A stretch of 64,000 nt of DNA, taken from contig NZ_QWEY01000007.1 of the NCBI RefSeq assembly GCF_003443995.1, positions 1 through 64,000 on the forward strand. Direction: 5' to 3'. This document shows, one piece after another, positions 23,470-32,120 of the stretch. The notes below the pieces were generated by a model. It was given only the letters and a program-made list of their open reading frames with translations. It had not been told where the DNA came from and ran no database searches. Each line of letters opens with the position of its first letter. Within the stretch, counting starts at the first letter, position 1. This DNA comes from Pseudotabrizicola alkalilacus (lineage in GTDB: Bacteria; Pseudomonadota; Alphaproteobacteria; Rhodobacterales; Rhodobacteraceae). The position numbers and the translations under genes are program-made.

Positions 23470-25719
23470 ATGGCACCACCCCGCATGCGCGGCCTGCTGT
23501 TGCGCAGTTCAACCGCGCTTTTACTGACACTTCCTCTCTCCGCTCCGGCACTTGCACAGAGTAAGGCCACGCAAAACAGCGATGTCATCGCACTGGACCC
23601 GATCACCGTCTTTGCCGACCGGATCGGCCGCACCTTGCGCAAGATTCAGGGCCATATCACCGTCGTCGACGGTCAGGATCTGCGCGCCCGCAACGTGCAG
23701 TCGCTGGAAGACCTGCTGCGCTACGTGCCGGGGGTGACGGCGGCGCGTCAGGTGTCGGGCGCTGACCCGTTCGGCGGGCAAACCGGGGTCCGCATCCGCG
23801 GGGTCGAGGGAAACCGGGTGCAGATGGTGGTCGATGGCGGTCGCATTCCGGAACGGATCATCGACGGCTCGCGTGATTATCTGGACATGAGCTTTACCAA
23901 ACAGGCCGACATCGTGCGCGGGCCGTCCTCGGTCCTGTGGGGAGCCGATGCGCTTGGCGGGCTCTTGGCGCTGGAAACCATCGGGCCGGATGATCTGATC
24001 GCCGAGGGGCAAACCCGTGGCGGGCAGGTCACGCTTGGTTATGGCCAACTGACGGACTCAACCAATGTGGCCGTGGCCTTTGCGCAGAAATTCGGCCCGA
24101 ATCTGGCGCTGATGGTGGGGCGGTCGCGCACGGTTGACCACGAGATGCGGCTGAAAAACGCCCGCGCCGATGGTGGCATCTATGGCTGTTCGCGCCCTGT
24201 CGCCTATGGCGGCGTAACCTGTGGCCAGTTCAACCCGCTGGACCGCACATCCGACCGGACGCTGGTGAAACTGGACTGGTCGATCAGCGACAGTCAGAAG
24301 CTGGGGTTCACCTTTGATCATCTGGACCGGCTGTCCGAGACCGACAACCGCCTGACGCTCGGGCCTGCGACCGGGGGCGCCTTTGTCATCGACAACCCGC
24401 GCAGCCGCGACATTTCCCGCACGCGCTATGCGCTGGACTATGAAGGCACATTCGAGGGGCCGGTCAATGAGGTCCGCGCCACGCTGGGCTGGACCCCATC
24501 GGGCTACAACCAGCAGGCGCTGCTGGTGCAACGCAACGCCGCGAACCAGACCACCCGCCAGATCGACTATGTGGATTACAGCGAAGACTTCCTTGAACTC
24601 GACGTGCAGGCAACATCGCGGTTTTCGCTGGGATCAAGCGATCACGTTCTGACCTTTGGCTTTGACGGCGACCGCACCAAAACCAGCTATGACCGCCGTC
24701 GCGTTCTGACCAATGTGACCACGGGTGCGACTGTGGCCAGTGTGCCCAGCGGTTTCAACTTTACCGATGGCACCACCCGCCGTGCCGATCTGTTCATTCA
24801 GGACCAGATCACCTTGCTGGATGGCAAGCTGGAGCTGACCCCCGGTCTGCGCTTTGCGACCTACCGGATGGACCCGACGCTGAACGATTCCGTCGTCGCC
24901 CACCCGTCGAACCCGACCACCACGCGCAAGGAACGCAAGCTGCTCGGCTCGCTGGGGGCGACCTATCATCTGAACGATACCTATTCGGTCTGGGCGCATT
25001 ACGGCGAAGGCTTCAAGCTGCCGACATTCCAGCAGCTTTACACCTCGTCCACCTCTGGCTCATTCGATCTGGTACCTGCGCCGGGGCTGTTGCCGGAAGA
25101 GGTCAAGAGCGTTGAGATCGGTCTGCGCGGCGAATACGACCGGGGCTTTTTCGCGGTGAATGCGTTTCAGGCCGAATACGAGAACTTCATCGAAAGCTTC
25201 TACTTCGTCCCCGGAACCAACGACATCACCTATCGCAATATCTCGGCGGTCAAGACCTGGGGGGTGGAGCTGGAGGCGGGTTATGATCTGACCGATCAGC
25301 TGAAGCTGACCGGCTCGCTGGCCTGGATGGATGGCAAGGCACAGGCAACACCACAGGCAGACCAGACCCAGCATCTGGTGCCGCCGCTGACCGCCGTGAT
25401 GGGGGTCAGCTATGAGGTGCCCGACCACAACCTGACCCTGCGGGCGACAACGACGCTGGCGCGCAAGGGCAAGCCGACCAGCGCCACCAACTTCACCCCG
25501 CCGGGCTATGGCGTGCTGGATCTGGGCGCAAGCTGGGGTGTGGCCGAAAACGCGGTGCTGAACCTGACGGTCAACAACGTGCTGAACAAGCGCTATTTCG
25601 ACATGACCACCGCTGGCCTTTCGCGCACCCCGACTGTGGCGACGGCAAACACGGTCCCGCTGGAGCTCTACACCGGGCCTGCCCGCACTGTCGCGCTGAC
25701 GCTGGATTACAGGTTCTGA
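23470..25719 (+). CDS. TonB-dependent receptor, hemoglobin/heme type
   Basis: 749-residue outer-membrane receptor. A signal peptide (about 1-30, ending ALAQ) precedes a TonB-box-like start, the plug domain (about 50-160, with SLEDLLRYVPGV and GVRIRGVEGNRVQMVVDG), and a 22-strand barrel ending in LDYRF with terminal Phe. The closest family by pattern is the TonB-dependent hemoglobin/transferrin/lactoferrin receptors. The FRAP/NPNL motifs of classic heme receptors are only weakly kept (GEGFKLPTFQQLY, then PGLLPEEV). I use the ATG at 23470, which has GGGA at correct spacing; one at 23458 has none. Confidence 0.88.
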   Translation: MAPPRMRGLLLRSSTALLLTLPLSAPALAQSKATQNSDVIALDPITVFADRIGRTLRKIQGHITVVDGQDLRARNVQSLEDLLRYVPGVTAARQVSGADPFGGQTGVRIRGVEGNRVQMVVDGGRIPERIIDGSRDYLDMSFTKQADIVRGPSSVLWGADALGGLLALETIGPDDLIAEGQTRGGQVTLGYGQLTDSTNVAVAFAQKFGPNLALMVGRSRTVDHEMRLKNARADGGIYGCSRPVAYGGVTCGQFNPLDRTSDRTLVKLDWSISDSQKLGFTFDHLDRLSETDNRLTLGPATGGAFVIDNPRSRDISRTRYALDYEGTFEGPVNEVRATLGWTPSGYNQQALLVQRNAANQTTRQIDYVDYSEDFLELDVQATSRFSLGSSDHVLTFGFDGDRTKTSYDRRRVLTNVTTGATVASVPSGFNFTDGTTRRADLFIQDQITLLDGKLELTPGLRFATYRMDPTLNDSVVAHPSNPTTTRKERKLLGSLGATYHLNDTYSVWAHYGEGFKLPTFQQLYTSSTSGSFDLVPAPGLLPEEVKSVEIGLRGEYDRGFFAVNAFQAEYENFIESFYFVPGTNDITYRNISAVKTWGVELEAGYDLTDQLKLTGSLAWMDGKAQATPQADQTQHLVPPLTAVMGVSYEVPDHNLTLRATTTLARKGKPTSATNFTPPGYGVLDLGASWGVAENAVLNLTVNNVLNKRYFDMTTAGLSRTPTVATANTVPLELYTGPARTVALTLDYRF

Positions 25720-25750
25720 CCCACCCTCTGCTGTCACACCAAAACCGGGC

Positions 25751-25774
25751 GTCGCTGCAAGAAAATGCAGCGGC
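25751..25774 (+). terminator. Hairpin between the receptor and ABC genes
   Basis: GTCGCTGCA (25751-25759) pairs with TGCAGCGGC (25766-25774), nine pairs with one G-U, around a 6-base A-rich loop. There is no long T-run. It may attenuate expression of the inner-membrane genes relative to the receptor, as commonly seen in TonB-receptor operons. Confidence 0.5.
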
Positions 25775-25798
25775 GTTTCTCAAGAAAACGGGGCGCAT

Positions 25799-27523
25799 AT
25801 GTTTGCCGGACTGAAACCAACTCTTGCGCGCGCAAGCCGTCTGGCGCGTCTGACCGCCACCGGGCCGGACGCATGGCGGGGCTTTGCGCTTTACGCTGTT
25901 GTGCTGGGGCTGAATTTTGTCGGGGTCTGGGTCGCCATTCAGCTGATCGCCTGGAACAAGGCGTTTTACGACGCGCTGGAGCAGATGAATGCCGCCGCGG
26001 CCCTGCGACAAGTGGGCGTGTTCTTTGCACTGATTGCCCTGTCGGCGGGCAGTTGGCTGCTGGCCGACTGGCTGCGCAAAAAGCTGCTGATCCTGTGGCG
26101 TGCGCGGCTGACCGGGCGGGCGCTGGATCTGTGGATCGGCAACCGCGCCTATTGGCTGATGCGCCCCGGATATAGTGCCGCTCCGGTGGAGAACCCCGAT
26201 CAGCGGGTGGCCGAAGACTGCCGCCTGTTCGTTGACCGCCTGCTGGAATTCACGCTGGATCTGATCTCGGAACTGGTGTCGCTGGTGTCTTTCGTGGCGA
26301 TTCTCTGGGCGCTGTCCGGCTTTGCCCTCAGCTTTACCGTCTTTGGCATCGGGATCGAGATTCCGCGTTACATGTTCTGGCTGGCCCCGGTCTATGTCGC
26401 GGCCTCGACCGTGATCACCCATCTGCTGGGACGACCCCTGAAAGGGCATTACTTCACCCGCGAACGCGCCGAGGCTGATTTCCGCCATGCGTTGATCCAG
26501 TTGCGCGACCGCGCCGACATGGTTGCCCAATCGGGGGGCGAGGCGGCCGAGCGCCGGCGGCTGGACAGCCGCTTTGCCGCGGTGGCCGCGAACTGGCACC
26601 GGCTGATCCGGGCCGAGCTGGTGCAGGGCCTGTTCGGCCGCCCCTACATGCAAACCGTGTTGCGGATGCCGACGTTTTTCGCCCTGCCCGCCTATTTCGC
26701 GGCGGCGATCACTCTGGGCGGGCTGATGCAGCTGGCTTCGGCCTTTTCCAATGTGACGACCACGCTGTCGTGGTTCATCTTTTCTTATCGCAAGCTGGCA
26801 GAGTTTGTGGCGGTCTGTGAGCGGCTTGATGGCCTGATGCAGGCGACCACCACCCTGTCGCCGCTGCCCGCCGCCCCGCGCAACATCCGGCGCGACGTGG
26901 CCGAAGATGGCGCGCTGCGCCTGTCCGCCCTGCGCCTTGCCACGCCCGAGGGTCGGTGGCTGGATGTCGTGCCCGACCGGGTGATCCGCCCCGGCCGGGT
27001 GTTTCTGATCACCGGGGCATCAGGTCAGGGCAAGACCACGCTGCTGGCCGCCATTGCCGGGCTGTGGCCCTGGGGCGAAGGCCGGATCGTGCGCCCGGCG
27101 GGGCGGTTCCTGTTCCTGCCCGCAGGCGCGCCGGTGCTGGGCGACGGGCTGATGGCCGCCGCCTGTCATCCGCTCGATCCCGCTACACTGGATACGTCCC
27201 GTATCATCGCGGTTCTGTCCCGGCTTGGCCTGAGCCACCGCCTTGCCTCAGGCGAGGGAGAGACCGGTCTGGCCGGTCTGTCGATGGGGGAACGCCAGCG
27301 GCTTGGCCTTGCGCGCGCCGTTCTGAACGCCCCCGACTGGCTGCTGATGGACGAGGCCACATCTGCCCTTGATCTTGCCGCCGAAGCCGATCTGCTGAGC
27401 TGGCTGCGCGCGGAATTGCCAGACACCACCCTCGTTCTCGTCGCCCACCGGATTCCGTCTGTTCTGAAAACGGATGACACCCTGCACATCGGCCCCACTG
27501 ACCCCGAAAGGAAACTGGCATGA
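25799..27523 (+). CDS. YddA/SbmA-type ABC transporter (fused membrane and ATPase domains)
   Basis: 574 residues. The N-terminal two thirds is an exporter-fold membrane domain of the SbmA/BacA/YddA class (ABC_membrane_2), with the typical ENPDQRVAEDCRLFVD segment near residue 135. The ATPase has Walker A GASGQGKTT (about 404-412), signature LSMGERQR and Walker B WLLMDEATSA. Relatives move peptides or vitamin B12 (Rv1819c) inward. Here it sits between a heme-type receptor and heme-handling genes and overlaps the next gene by four bases, so it is a candidate importer for heme or a siderophore. The substrate is inferred only from context. Confidence 0.85.
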   Translation: MFAGLKPTLARASRLARLTATGPDAWRGFALYAVVLGLNFVGVWVAIQLIAWNKAFYDALEQMNAAAALRQVGVFFALIALSAGSWLLADWLRKKLLILWRARLTGRALDLWIGNRAYWLMRPGYSAAPVENPDQRVAEDCRLFVDRLLEFTLDLISELVSLVSFVAILWALSGFALSFTVFGIGIEIPRYMFWLAPVYVAASTVITHLLGRPLKGHYFTRERAEADFRHALIQLRDRADMVAQSGGEAAERRRLDSRFAAVAANWHRLIRAELVQGLFGRPYMQTVLRMPTFFALPAYFAAAITLGGLMQLASAFSNVTTTLSWFIFSYRKLAEFVAVCERLDGLMQATTTLSPLPAAPRNIRRDVAEDGALRLSALRLATPEGRWLDVVPDRVIRPGRVFLITGASGQGKTTLLAAIAGLWPWGEGRIVRPAGRFLFLPAGAPVLGDGLMAAACHPLDPATLDTSRIIAVLSRLGLSHRLASGEGETGLAGLSMGERQRLGLARAVLNAPDWLLMDEATSALDLAAEADLLSWLRAELPDTTLVLVAHRIPSVLKTDDTLHIGPTDPERKLA

Positions 27524-28248
27524 CCACCCTGCACCCCGCCCCCCTCGCACCGCTGGACCAACCGCCGCTGGAGCGTCTGATCGGCGCCGCTCCCGGCAAG
27601 GTTCTGGAACGCCTGCCCCGGATGGGGAGAGTGATGGTGATCGCAAAGACCGGCGGGGCCACGCATGAACGGATCGGTGTTGTCGAGGCCGTGACACCCG
27701 AAGCGGGGCGGCTGCGTCTGTCAGGCGCGTGCCATGCGGCGTCAATTGATCCGGCCCCGGTGGCGCAGATCCTGATCGACCGCCGCTCGGTGATGCAGGG
27801 AAAGTCCTATCCCCGCCTGACGTTTCTGGACAGCTCCGGCGCGGTGATCGCCGCCGTCGTCAGCATGGACGGAGGCGAAGCGATGGAAGCCGCCCTGACC
27901 GGCTTTGCCCGCCATGCTGTTGCGCCAGAACCGTCGGAACCACCCACCTCCGCGCCCGAGAACCTGTCCGAAGAGGATGCAGGCTTTGTCCTGTTGAGCG
28001 CTTTGGCTGAAACGGCCGTGCCCGTAACCATTTCCGTCGAACAACCGGGGTTCACACAAGGCTGGCAGGGACGTATCGAAACCGTCCGGCCCGCGATGGG
28101 GTTCATCAACGTGATGACCCCCGATTTCCACCTGCATCTGAAAACCGGTGCCGTCACCAGCTGGCAGATCGTAGAGGGCAGACACATCGCGCTGAACGCT
28201 CTCGGCCAGCCGACAGGGCTGATCCTCGCGCCGGAGGCAGACGCATGA
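27520..28248 (+). CDS. hmuS: HmuS/HemS-like heme-handling protein, shortened
   Basis: 242 residues against about 340 for HemS/ChuS. Both repeat halves can be matched: the first (about 25-125) has LERLPRMGRVMVIAKT and a LTFLDSSGAVIAAVV strand pair, the second (about 150-235) has PVTISVEQPGF, GFINVMTPDFHLHLKTG and a final strand pair. The linker is much shorter and I cannot find the VHxFF-type His that ligates heme in HemS; the only nearby His is in FARHAVAP. It may carry or degrade heme after import. Coupled by ATGA overlaps to genes on both sides. Confidence 0.75.
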   Translation: MTTLHPAPLAPLDQPPLERLIGAAPGKVLERLPRMGRVMVIAKTGGATHERIGVVEAVTPEAGRLRLSGACHAASIDPAPVAQILIDRRSVMQGKSYPRLTFLDSSGAVIAAVVSMDGGEAMEAALTGFARHAVAPEPSEPPTSAPENLSEEDAGFVLLSALAETAVPVTISVEQPGFTQGWQGRIETVRPAMGFINVMTPDFHLHLKTGAVTSWQIVEGRHIALNALGQPTGLILAPEADA

Positions 28249-29048
28249 GCCAGCCGGTTTGGACAGTTGGCGGCAGCGCCATCACCCACCCCGCCCTGAT
28301 GGCGCGTCTTGCCCCCTCCGACGCGGTACTGCTGGGCGAACGGCATGACCGCGCCGATCATCATCGCTGGCAGCTTTACGTGGCCGCCGGATTGCTGGCG
28401 CATCGCCCCATCGTGATGGGGTTCGAGATGTTTCCCGCCCGCGTCGACCCGGTGCTGGCGCAATGGGTGGCCGGTGCGCTGTCTGAATCGGAATTTCTGG
28501 AACAGGTGGGCTGGGGCACGGTCTGGGGCTTCGCACCCGAGCTGTACCTGCCGCTGTTCCGCTTTTGCCGGGACATGCGGGTGCCGATGGTCGGGCTGAA
28601 TGTGGCGCGCGATCTGGTGCGCGCGACCGGCGCACAGGGCTGGAACGCCGTGCCGGACGCGTTGAAAGAGGGGCTGAGCGCGCCATACCCCTCGCCCGAC
28701 GCCTATCGCCGCTTTGTTTTTGACCTGACCGGGGGGCCGCGCCCAGACCGCGTGGCAACCTCTGCCGCCGACCCGGCCTTTGACCGTTTCATCCGCGCGC
28801 AAGAGGTCTGGGACCGCGCCTTTGCCATCCGGCTGCAAAGCGCCACCCGCCTGCCCGGCACACCGCTGGCGGTTGGCATCATCGGCATGGGGCATCTGCA
28901 ATTCGGCGGCGGAGTGCCCTGGCAGATGGCCGATCTAGGACTGCACAACGTACAGGTGTTGATCCCCCAGGATGCCGGAACCCCCTATCGGGAGGGCGCC
29001 GCCGATGCCGTCTGCACCCTTCCCACCGAACCAGAGGTGCCTGCATGA
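28245..29048 (+). CDS. ChaN-like (DUF399, Tiki-superfamily) heme-binding protein
   Basis: 267 residues. VLLGERHDRADHHRWQL and GFEMFP near the N-terminus, and GIIGMGHLQFGGGVPWQM near the C-terminus, are the EHD/E and GxxH motifs of the ChaN/Tiki fold. Campylobacter ChaN binds two hemes and is iron-regulated. No lipobox or signal peptide is visible here, so this copy may be cytoplasmic, unlike the lipoprotein. Overlaps both neighbours by four bases. Confidence 0.82.
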   Translation: MSQPVWTVGGSAITHPALMARLAPSDAVLLGERHDRADHHRWQLYVAAGLLAHRPIVMGFEMFPARVDPVLAQWVAGALSESEFLEQVGWGTVWGFAPELYLPLFRFCRDMRVPMVGLNVARDLVRATGAQGWNAVPDALKEGLSAPYPSPDAYRRFVFDLTGGPRPDRVATSAADPAFDRFIRAQEVWDRAFAIRLQSATRLPGTPLAVGIIGMGHLQFGGGVPWQMADLGLHNVQVLIPQDAGTPYREGAADAVCTLPTEPEVPA

Positions 29049-29773
29049 CCGTCGCCACACCGATCCGGCCAAAGGCCACCATGACCCTTGGCCATGTCGC
29101 ACAAGTGCTGGACCTGTCGCCGAATTTCCGGCGCCTGCGGCTGACCGGCGATTTCCGGCGGTTTCTGACCGGGGGGTTGCATTTCCGGTTCATGATCGGG
29201 CCAGAAGGTGTTGCTCTGCCAGTGGAAACCGAAGCCGGGCTCGACTGGCCCGGCGGGCCGGAGGCCTGGCACCGCCCGCCCTATACCGTGCGCGCGATGG
29301 ATCCGCTGGGAAACTGGATCGACATTGACATCTTTCTGCACGCGGGTGGTCGTGTGACCAACTGGAGCGCCGGATTGAAACCAGGCGATCCCGTGGGCCT
29401 GACCGGGCCGGGGGGCGGTGGAACCATTGCTGCAGATTGGGTCGGACTGATCGGCGATGAAACCGCCCTTCCCGTCATCCTGCGGATGATTCAGGCCTTG
29501 CCCGCAACCGCTTGCGGACAGGCCTTTGTCTGCGTACCAGACCCCGGCGATGTGCAGCAGGTGGCTCTGCCCCACCGGCTGCGGCTGGTCTGGATCATCG
29601 GGGCATCGGTGGAGGCACCCGTCGCTTTGCTGGACAGGCTTATGCTGCCGCCGTCCCGCCGGTTCGTGTTTTTCGCGGGCGAGAAAGCGCAGGCCGAGGC
29701 CGCGCGGCTCTGGATGACACGGGCAGGCTTGACCAAGGACGAAAGCCGCGCGGCCGCCTACTGGACCAGATAA
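29045..29773 (+). CDS. Siderophore-interacting flavoprotein (SIP-type reductase)
   Basis: 242 residues. The SIP family signature is seen as YTVRAMD (FAD binding RxYT-like, here PPYTVR) and the C-terminal FFAGEKAQAEAARLWM segment that binds NAD(P)H and siderophore. SIP proteins reduce Fe(III)-siderophores in the cytoplasm to free iron. The gene is the last of the coupled run; in mycobacterial IrtAB an equivalent domain is fused to an exporter-fold importer, which makes the neighbourhood with the YddA-type protein notable. Confidence 0.88.
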   Translation: MTVATPIRPKATMTLGHVAQVLDLSPNFRRLRLTGDFRRFLTGGLHFRFMIGPEGVALPVETEAGLDWPGGPEAWHRPPYTVRAMDPLGNWIDIDIFLHAGGRVTNWSAGLKPGDPVGLTGPGGGGTIAADWVGLIGDETALPVILRMIQALPATACGQAFVCVPDPGDVQQVALPHRLRLVWIIGASVEAPVALLDRLMLPPSRRFVFFAGEKAQAEAARLWMTRAGLTKDESRAAAYWTR

Positions 29774-29814
29774 CGCCATCGCAACAGACCACCTGCCGCC
29801 GCCGCAGCGCCTGT

Positions 29815-30129
29815 TCAGGCTGGGATACTGGCGTCAGGCAGTTCCTCGACACTCCAGCTCAGACCGGAGAAGCCTTCACGGTGGGCAAAGGTCACCAGAT
29901 GCACATCAATGGCAAAGCGCGCCTGAATCAGCCCCTTCATATCCTCAGCCGTAACACGGATGGTCAACCCGTCGCGGTCGGCCAGAAATGTCGCCGGGCC
30001 GGACATCAGCGCGGCAGTGCCCTCCGACTCATCAAAGCTCACCGCCACCTTATGAGCAAAGTGCTTGCACAGCTGTTGCAGATATTTCGAGCCATTTTCC
30101 GTTGCATAATGTGCGGTTGAGATGAGCAT
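29815..30129 (-). CDS. DUF2218 protein
   Basis: 104 residues with the DUF2218 pattern YLQQLCKHFAHKV near the N-terminus and HLVTFAHREGFSGLSW near the C-terminus. These small proteins are frequently found next to siderophore-interacting reductases and iron ABC genes, and their biochemical role is unknown. The invariant CKH and HRE His/Cys residues suggest metal or heme contact. It is divergent from the siderophore ABC genes, sharing the region with the operator candidate at 30134-30157. Confidence 0.82.
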   Translation of the reverse strand: MLISTAHYATENGSKYLQQLCKHFAHKVAVSFDESEGTAALMSGPATFLADRDGLTIRVTAEDMKGLIQARFAIDVHLVTFAHREGFSGLSWSVEELPDASIPA

Positions 30130-30133
30130 GTTT

Positions 30134-30157
30134 AATTCCCTACTGTTTTAGACGGAA
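30134..30157. promoter_or_regulatory. Candidate iron-responsive operator (AATTCCC-N13-GGAA)
   Basis: Shares 17 of 24 bases with the site at 22511-22534. It lies 5 bases upstream of the DUF2218 start codon and about 95 bases before the binding-protein gene at 30253, so it could control both directions. Confidence 0.4.
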
Positions 30158-30252
30158 TATCCTCTGGAAACCGGCAGGACAAGACGGTAACAGGGCTTCA
30201 AACCGCGTGAAGCCAGATCATCAGCCACACGCCCGAAACTCAGGAGCCGCTG

Positions 30253-31143
30253 ATGATCCGCGCCCCCCTTTTCGGCCTGCTGGCCGCGCTTCCGCTTGCC
30301 GTTACCATGGCACAGGCCGATCCGGTCACGCTCCTGACCGCGCAGGGCGAGGTTTCGGTTCCTGCCGCCCCGGCCAAGGTCGCGGTGTTCGACATTGCGG
30401 CCATCGACACCCTGACAGCCCTTGGCGTGACCCCGGATGGCACCCCGGACAAGCTGTATGTGGACTATCTGTCCGATGTGCCGGTCAATCCGGTGGGCAC
30501 CCTGTTCGAGCCGGATCTGGAGGCGCTTGCGCAGCTTGCACCCGATCTGATCATCGTGGGTGGGCGGTCATCGACGCAGGTTGATGCGCTGTCGCCGATT
30601 GCGCCCACCATCGACATGACGATCTGGGAAGACATCCCCGCCGAGGCCCGCCAGCGGATCGAAGCCTATGGCACCCTGTTCGGCAGGACCGAACAGGCGG
30701 CAGACCTGCTGGCAACCTATGATGCGATCCTGACGGCCGCCAAAGCCGCCGTGGCGGGCAAAGGCACCGCGCTGATCCTGCAGACCAACGGGTCCAAGGT
30801 CTCGGCCTATGGCAAGGGTTCGCGGTTTGGCTGGATTCACACCGCCCTCGATCTGCCCGAAGCCTACGCGAACCTGAACCCCGATACTCATGGCGATGCG
30901 GTCTCGTTCGAGTTCATTGCACAGGCCAACCCCGACTGGCTGATCGTGGTGGACCGTGCCGCCGCCATCGGCGAGACGGCTTCCGCGCAGGCCACGCTGG
31001 ACAACCCGTTGGTTGCCGGAACCACGGCAGGGCAAAAGGGCCAGATCATCTATATGTCCTCTGGCCCGATTTACATCGCAGGGGGCGGTTACACGTCGAT
31101 CACCACCACCCTGTCGGAACTGACCGCCGCGTTCTCGAAATAA
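30253..31143 (+). CDS. Siderophore ABC importer, periplasmic binding protein (FatB/YclQ type)
   Basis: 296 residues with a signal peptide ending MAQA at about residue 22 and the class III (long-helix) binding-protein fold: PAKVAVFDIAAIDTLTALGV, GTLFEPDLEALAQLAPDLIIVG, and a C-terminal LTAAF helix. Closest by pattern to FatB/CeuE/YclQ proteins that bind catecholate siderophores. There is no lipobox, so it is soluble. The ATG at 30253 follows AGGAG. Followed by two permeases and an ATPase. Confidence 0.9.
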   Translation: MIRAPLFGLLAALPLAVTMAQADPVTLLTAQGEVSVPAAPAKVAVFDIAAIDTLTALGVTPDGTPDKLYVDYLSDVPVNPVGTLFEPDLEALAQLAPDLIIVGGRSSTQVDALSPIAPTIDMTIWEDIPAEARQRIEAYGTLFGRTEQAADLLATYDAILTAAKAAVAGKGTALILQTNGSKVSAYGKGSRFGWIHTALDLPEAYANLNPDTHGDAVSFEFIAQANPDWLIVVDRAAAIGETASAQATLDNPLVAGTTAGQKGQIIYMSSGPIYIAGGGYTSITTTLSELTAAFSK

Positions 31144-31162
31144 CCCGAAGTCCTGCCCAGCC

Positions 31163-32116
31163 ATGCGCCCGGCCCTTGCCCTTTCCCTCACCCTGTTGCC
31201 GCTGTCCGCCGCCAGCCTGTTGATCGGGGCGGCGGATATGAATCTGGCCTCTGTGGGCACCGACCCGCAGGCCGCGCTGATCCTGACCGTGTCGCGGCTG
31301 CCGCGCACGCTGGCGGTGATCCTGACCGGGGCAGCGCTGGGAATCGCCGGGGTGGTGATGCAGCAGCTGGTGCGCAACCGCTTTGTCGAGCCGGGCACCA
31401 CCGGCACGGCGGAAAGTGCGGCGCTGGGGTTGCTGGCGATAGCGCTGATCGCGCCCGCCGCCCCGATCTGGGTCAAGATGATGGCGGCCAGTCTGGCCGC
31501 CATGGCCGGAACCGCACTGTTTTTGCGGCTGATCCGCCGCCTGCCCGCGCGGGAGGTGCTGCTGGTGCCACTGGTCGGGATTGTCCTGTCCACCATTCTG
31601 GGGGCGATGGTCACCTTCATCGGCTGGCAGACGGATCTGTTGCAGATGATCGGCATCTGGCTGTTCACCGGCGAATTTTCCGGCGTGATCGCCGGACGGT
31701 ATGAGCTGCTCTGGATCGCCGCCGCCGCAGCGGCGCTCGCGTGGTTCGCCGCCGACCGTTTTGCCATTCTGGGGCTGGGCGAGGCGGCCGCCACCGGGCT
31801 GGGGCTGAACCCCGATGCGGTGATGCGGCTGGGCCTGGTGGTGGTGGCGGTGGTCACCGCGCTGGTGATCGTGACCGTCGGCATGATCCCGTTTATCGGC
31901 TTGGTTGTACCCAACATCGTGGCGCGCGGCATGGGCGACAACCTGCGCGCCACCCTTCCCGTCACCGCAGCCGGCGGGGCGGCACTGGTGCTGGCCTGCG
32001 ACATCATCGGGCGGCTTGTGCGCTATCCCTATGAGGTGCCGGTGGGCACGGTTCTGGGGGTGGTCGGCAGCCTGCTGTTCCTGTGGCTCTTGTACCGCGA
32101 GCCTGCCCGTGGATAG
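31163..32116 (+). CDS. Siderophore ABC importer, permease 1 (FatD/YclN type)
   Basis: 317 residues with about nine or ten helices. FecCD-family motifs include SRLPRTLAVILTGAALGIAG, NRFVEPGTTGTAESAALGL and GMIPFIGLVVPNIVARGMG, the last contacting the ATPase. It and the next gene form the heterodimeric permease. The start follows the binding protein by 19 bases. Confidence 0.92.
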   Translation: MRPALALSLTLLPLSAASLLIGAADMNLASVGTDPQAALILTVSRLPRTLAVILTGAALGIAGVVMQQLVRNRFVEPGTTGTAESAALGLLAIALIAPAAPIWVKMMAASLAAMAGTALFLRLIRRLPAREVLLVPLVGIVLSTILGAMVTFIGWQTDLLQMIGIWLFTGEFSGVIAGRYELLWIAAAAAALAWFAADRFAILGLGEAAATGLGLNPDAVMRLGLVVVAVVTALVIVTVGMIPFIGLVVPNIVARGMGDNLRATLPVTAAGGAALVLACDIIGRLVRYPYEVPVGTVLGVVGSLLFLWLLYREPARG

Positions 32117-32120
32117 GCGC

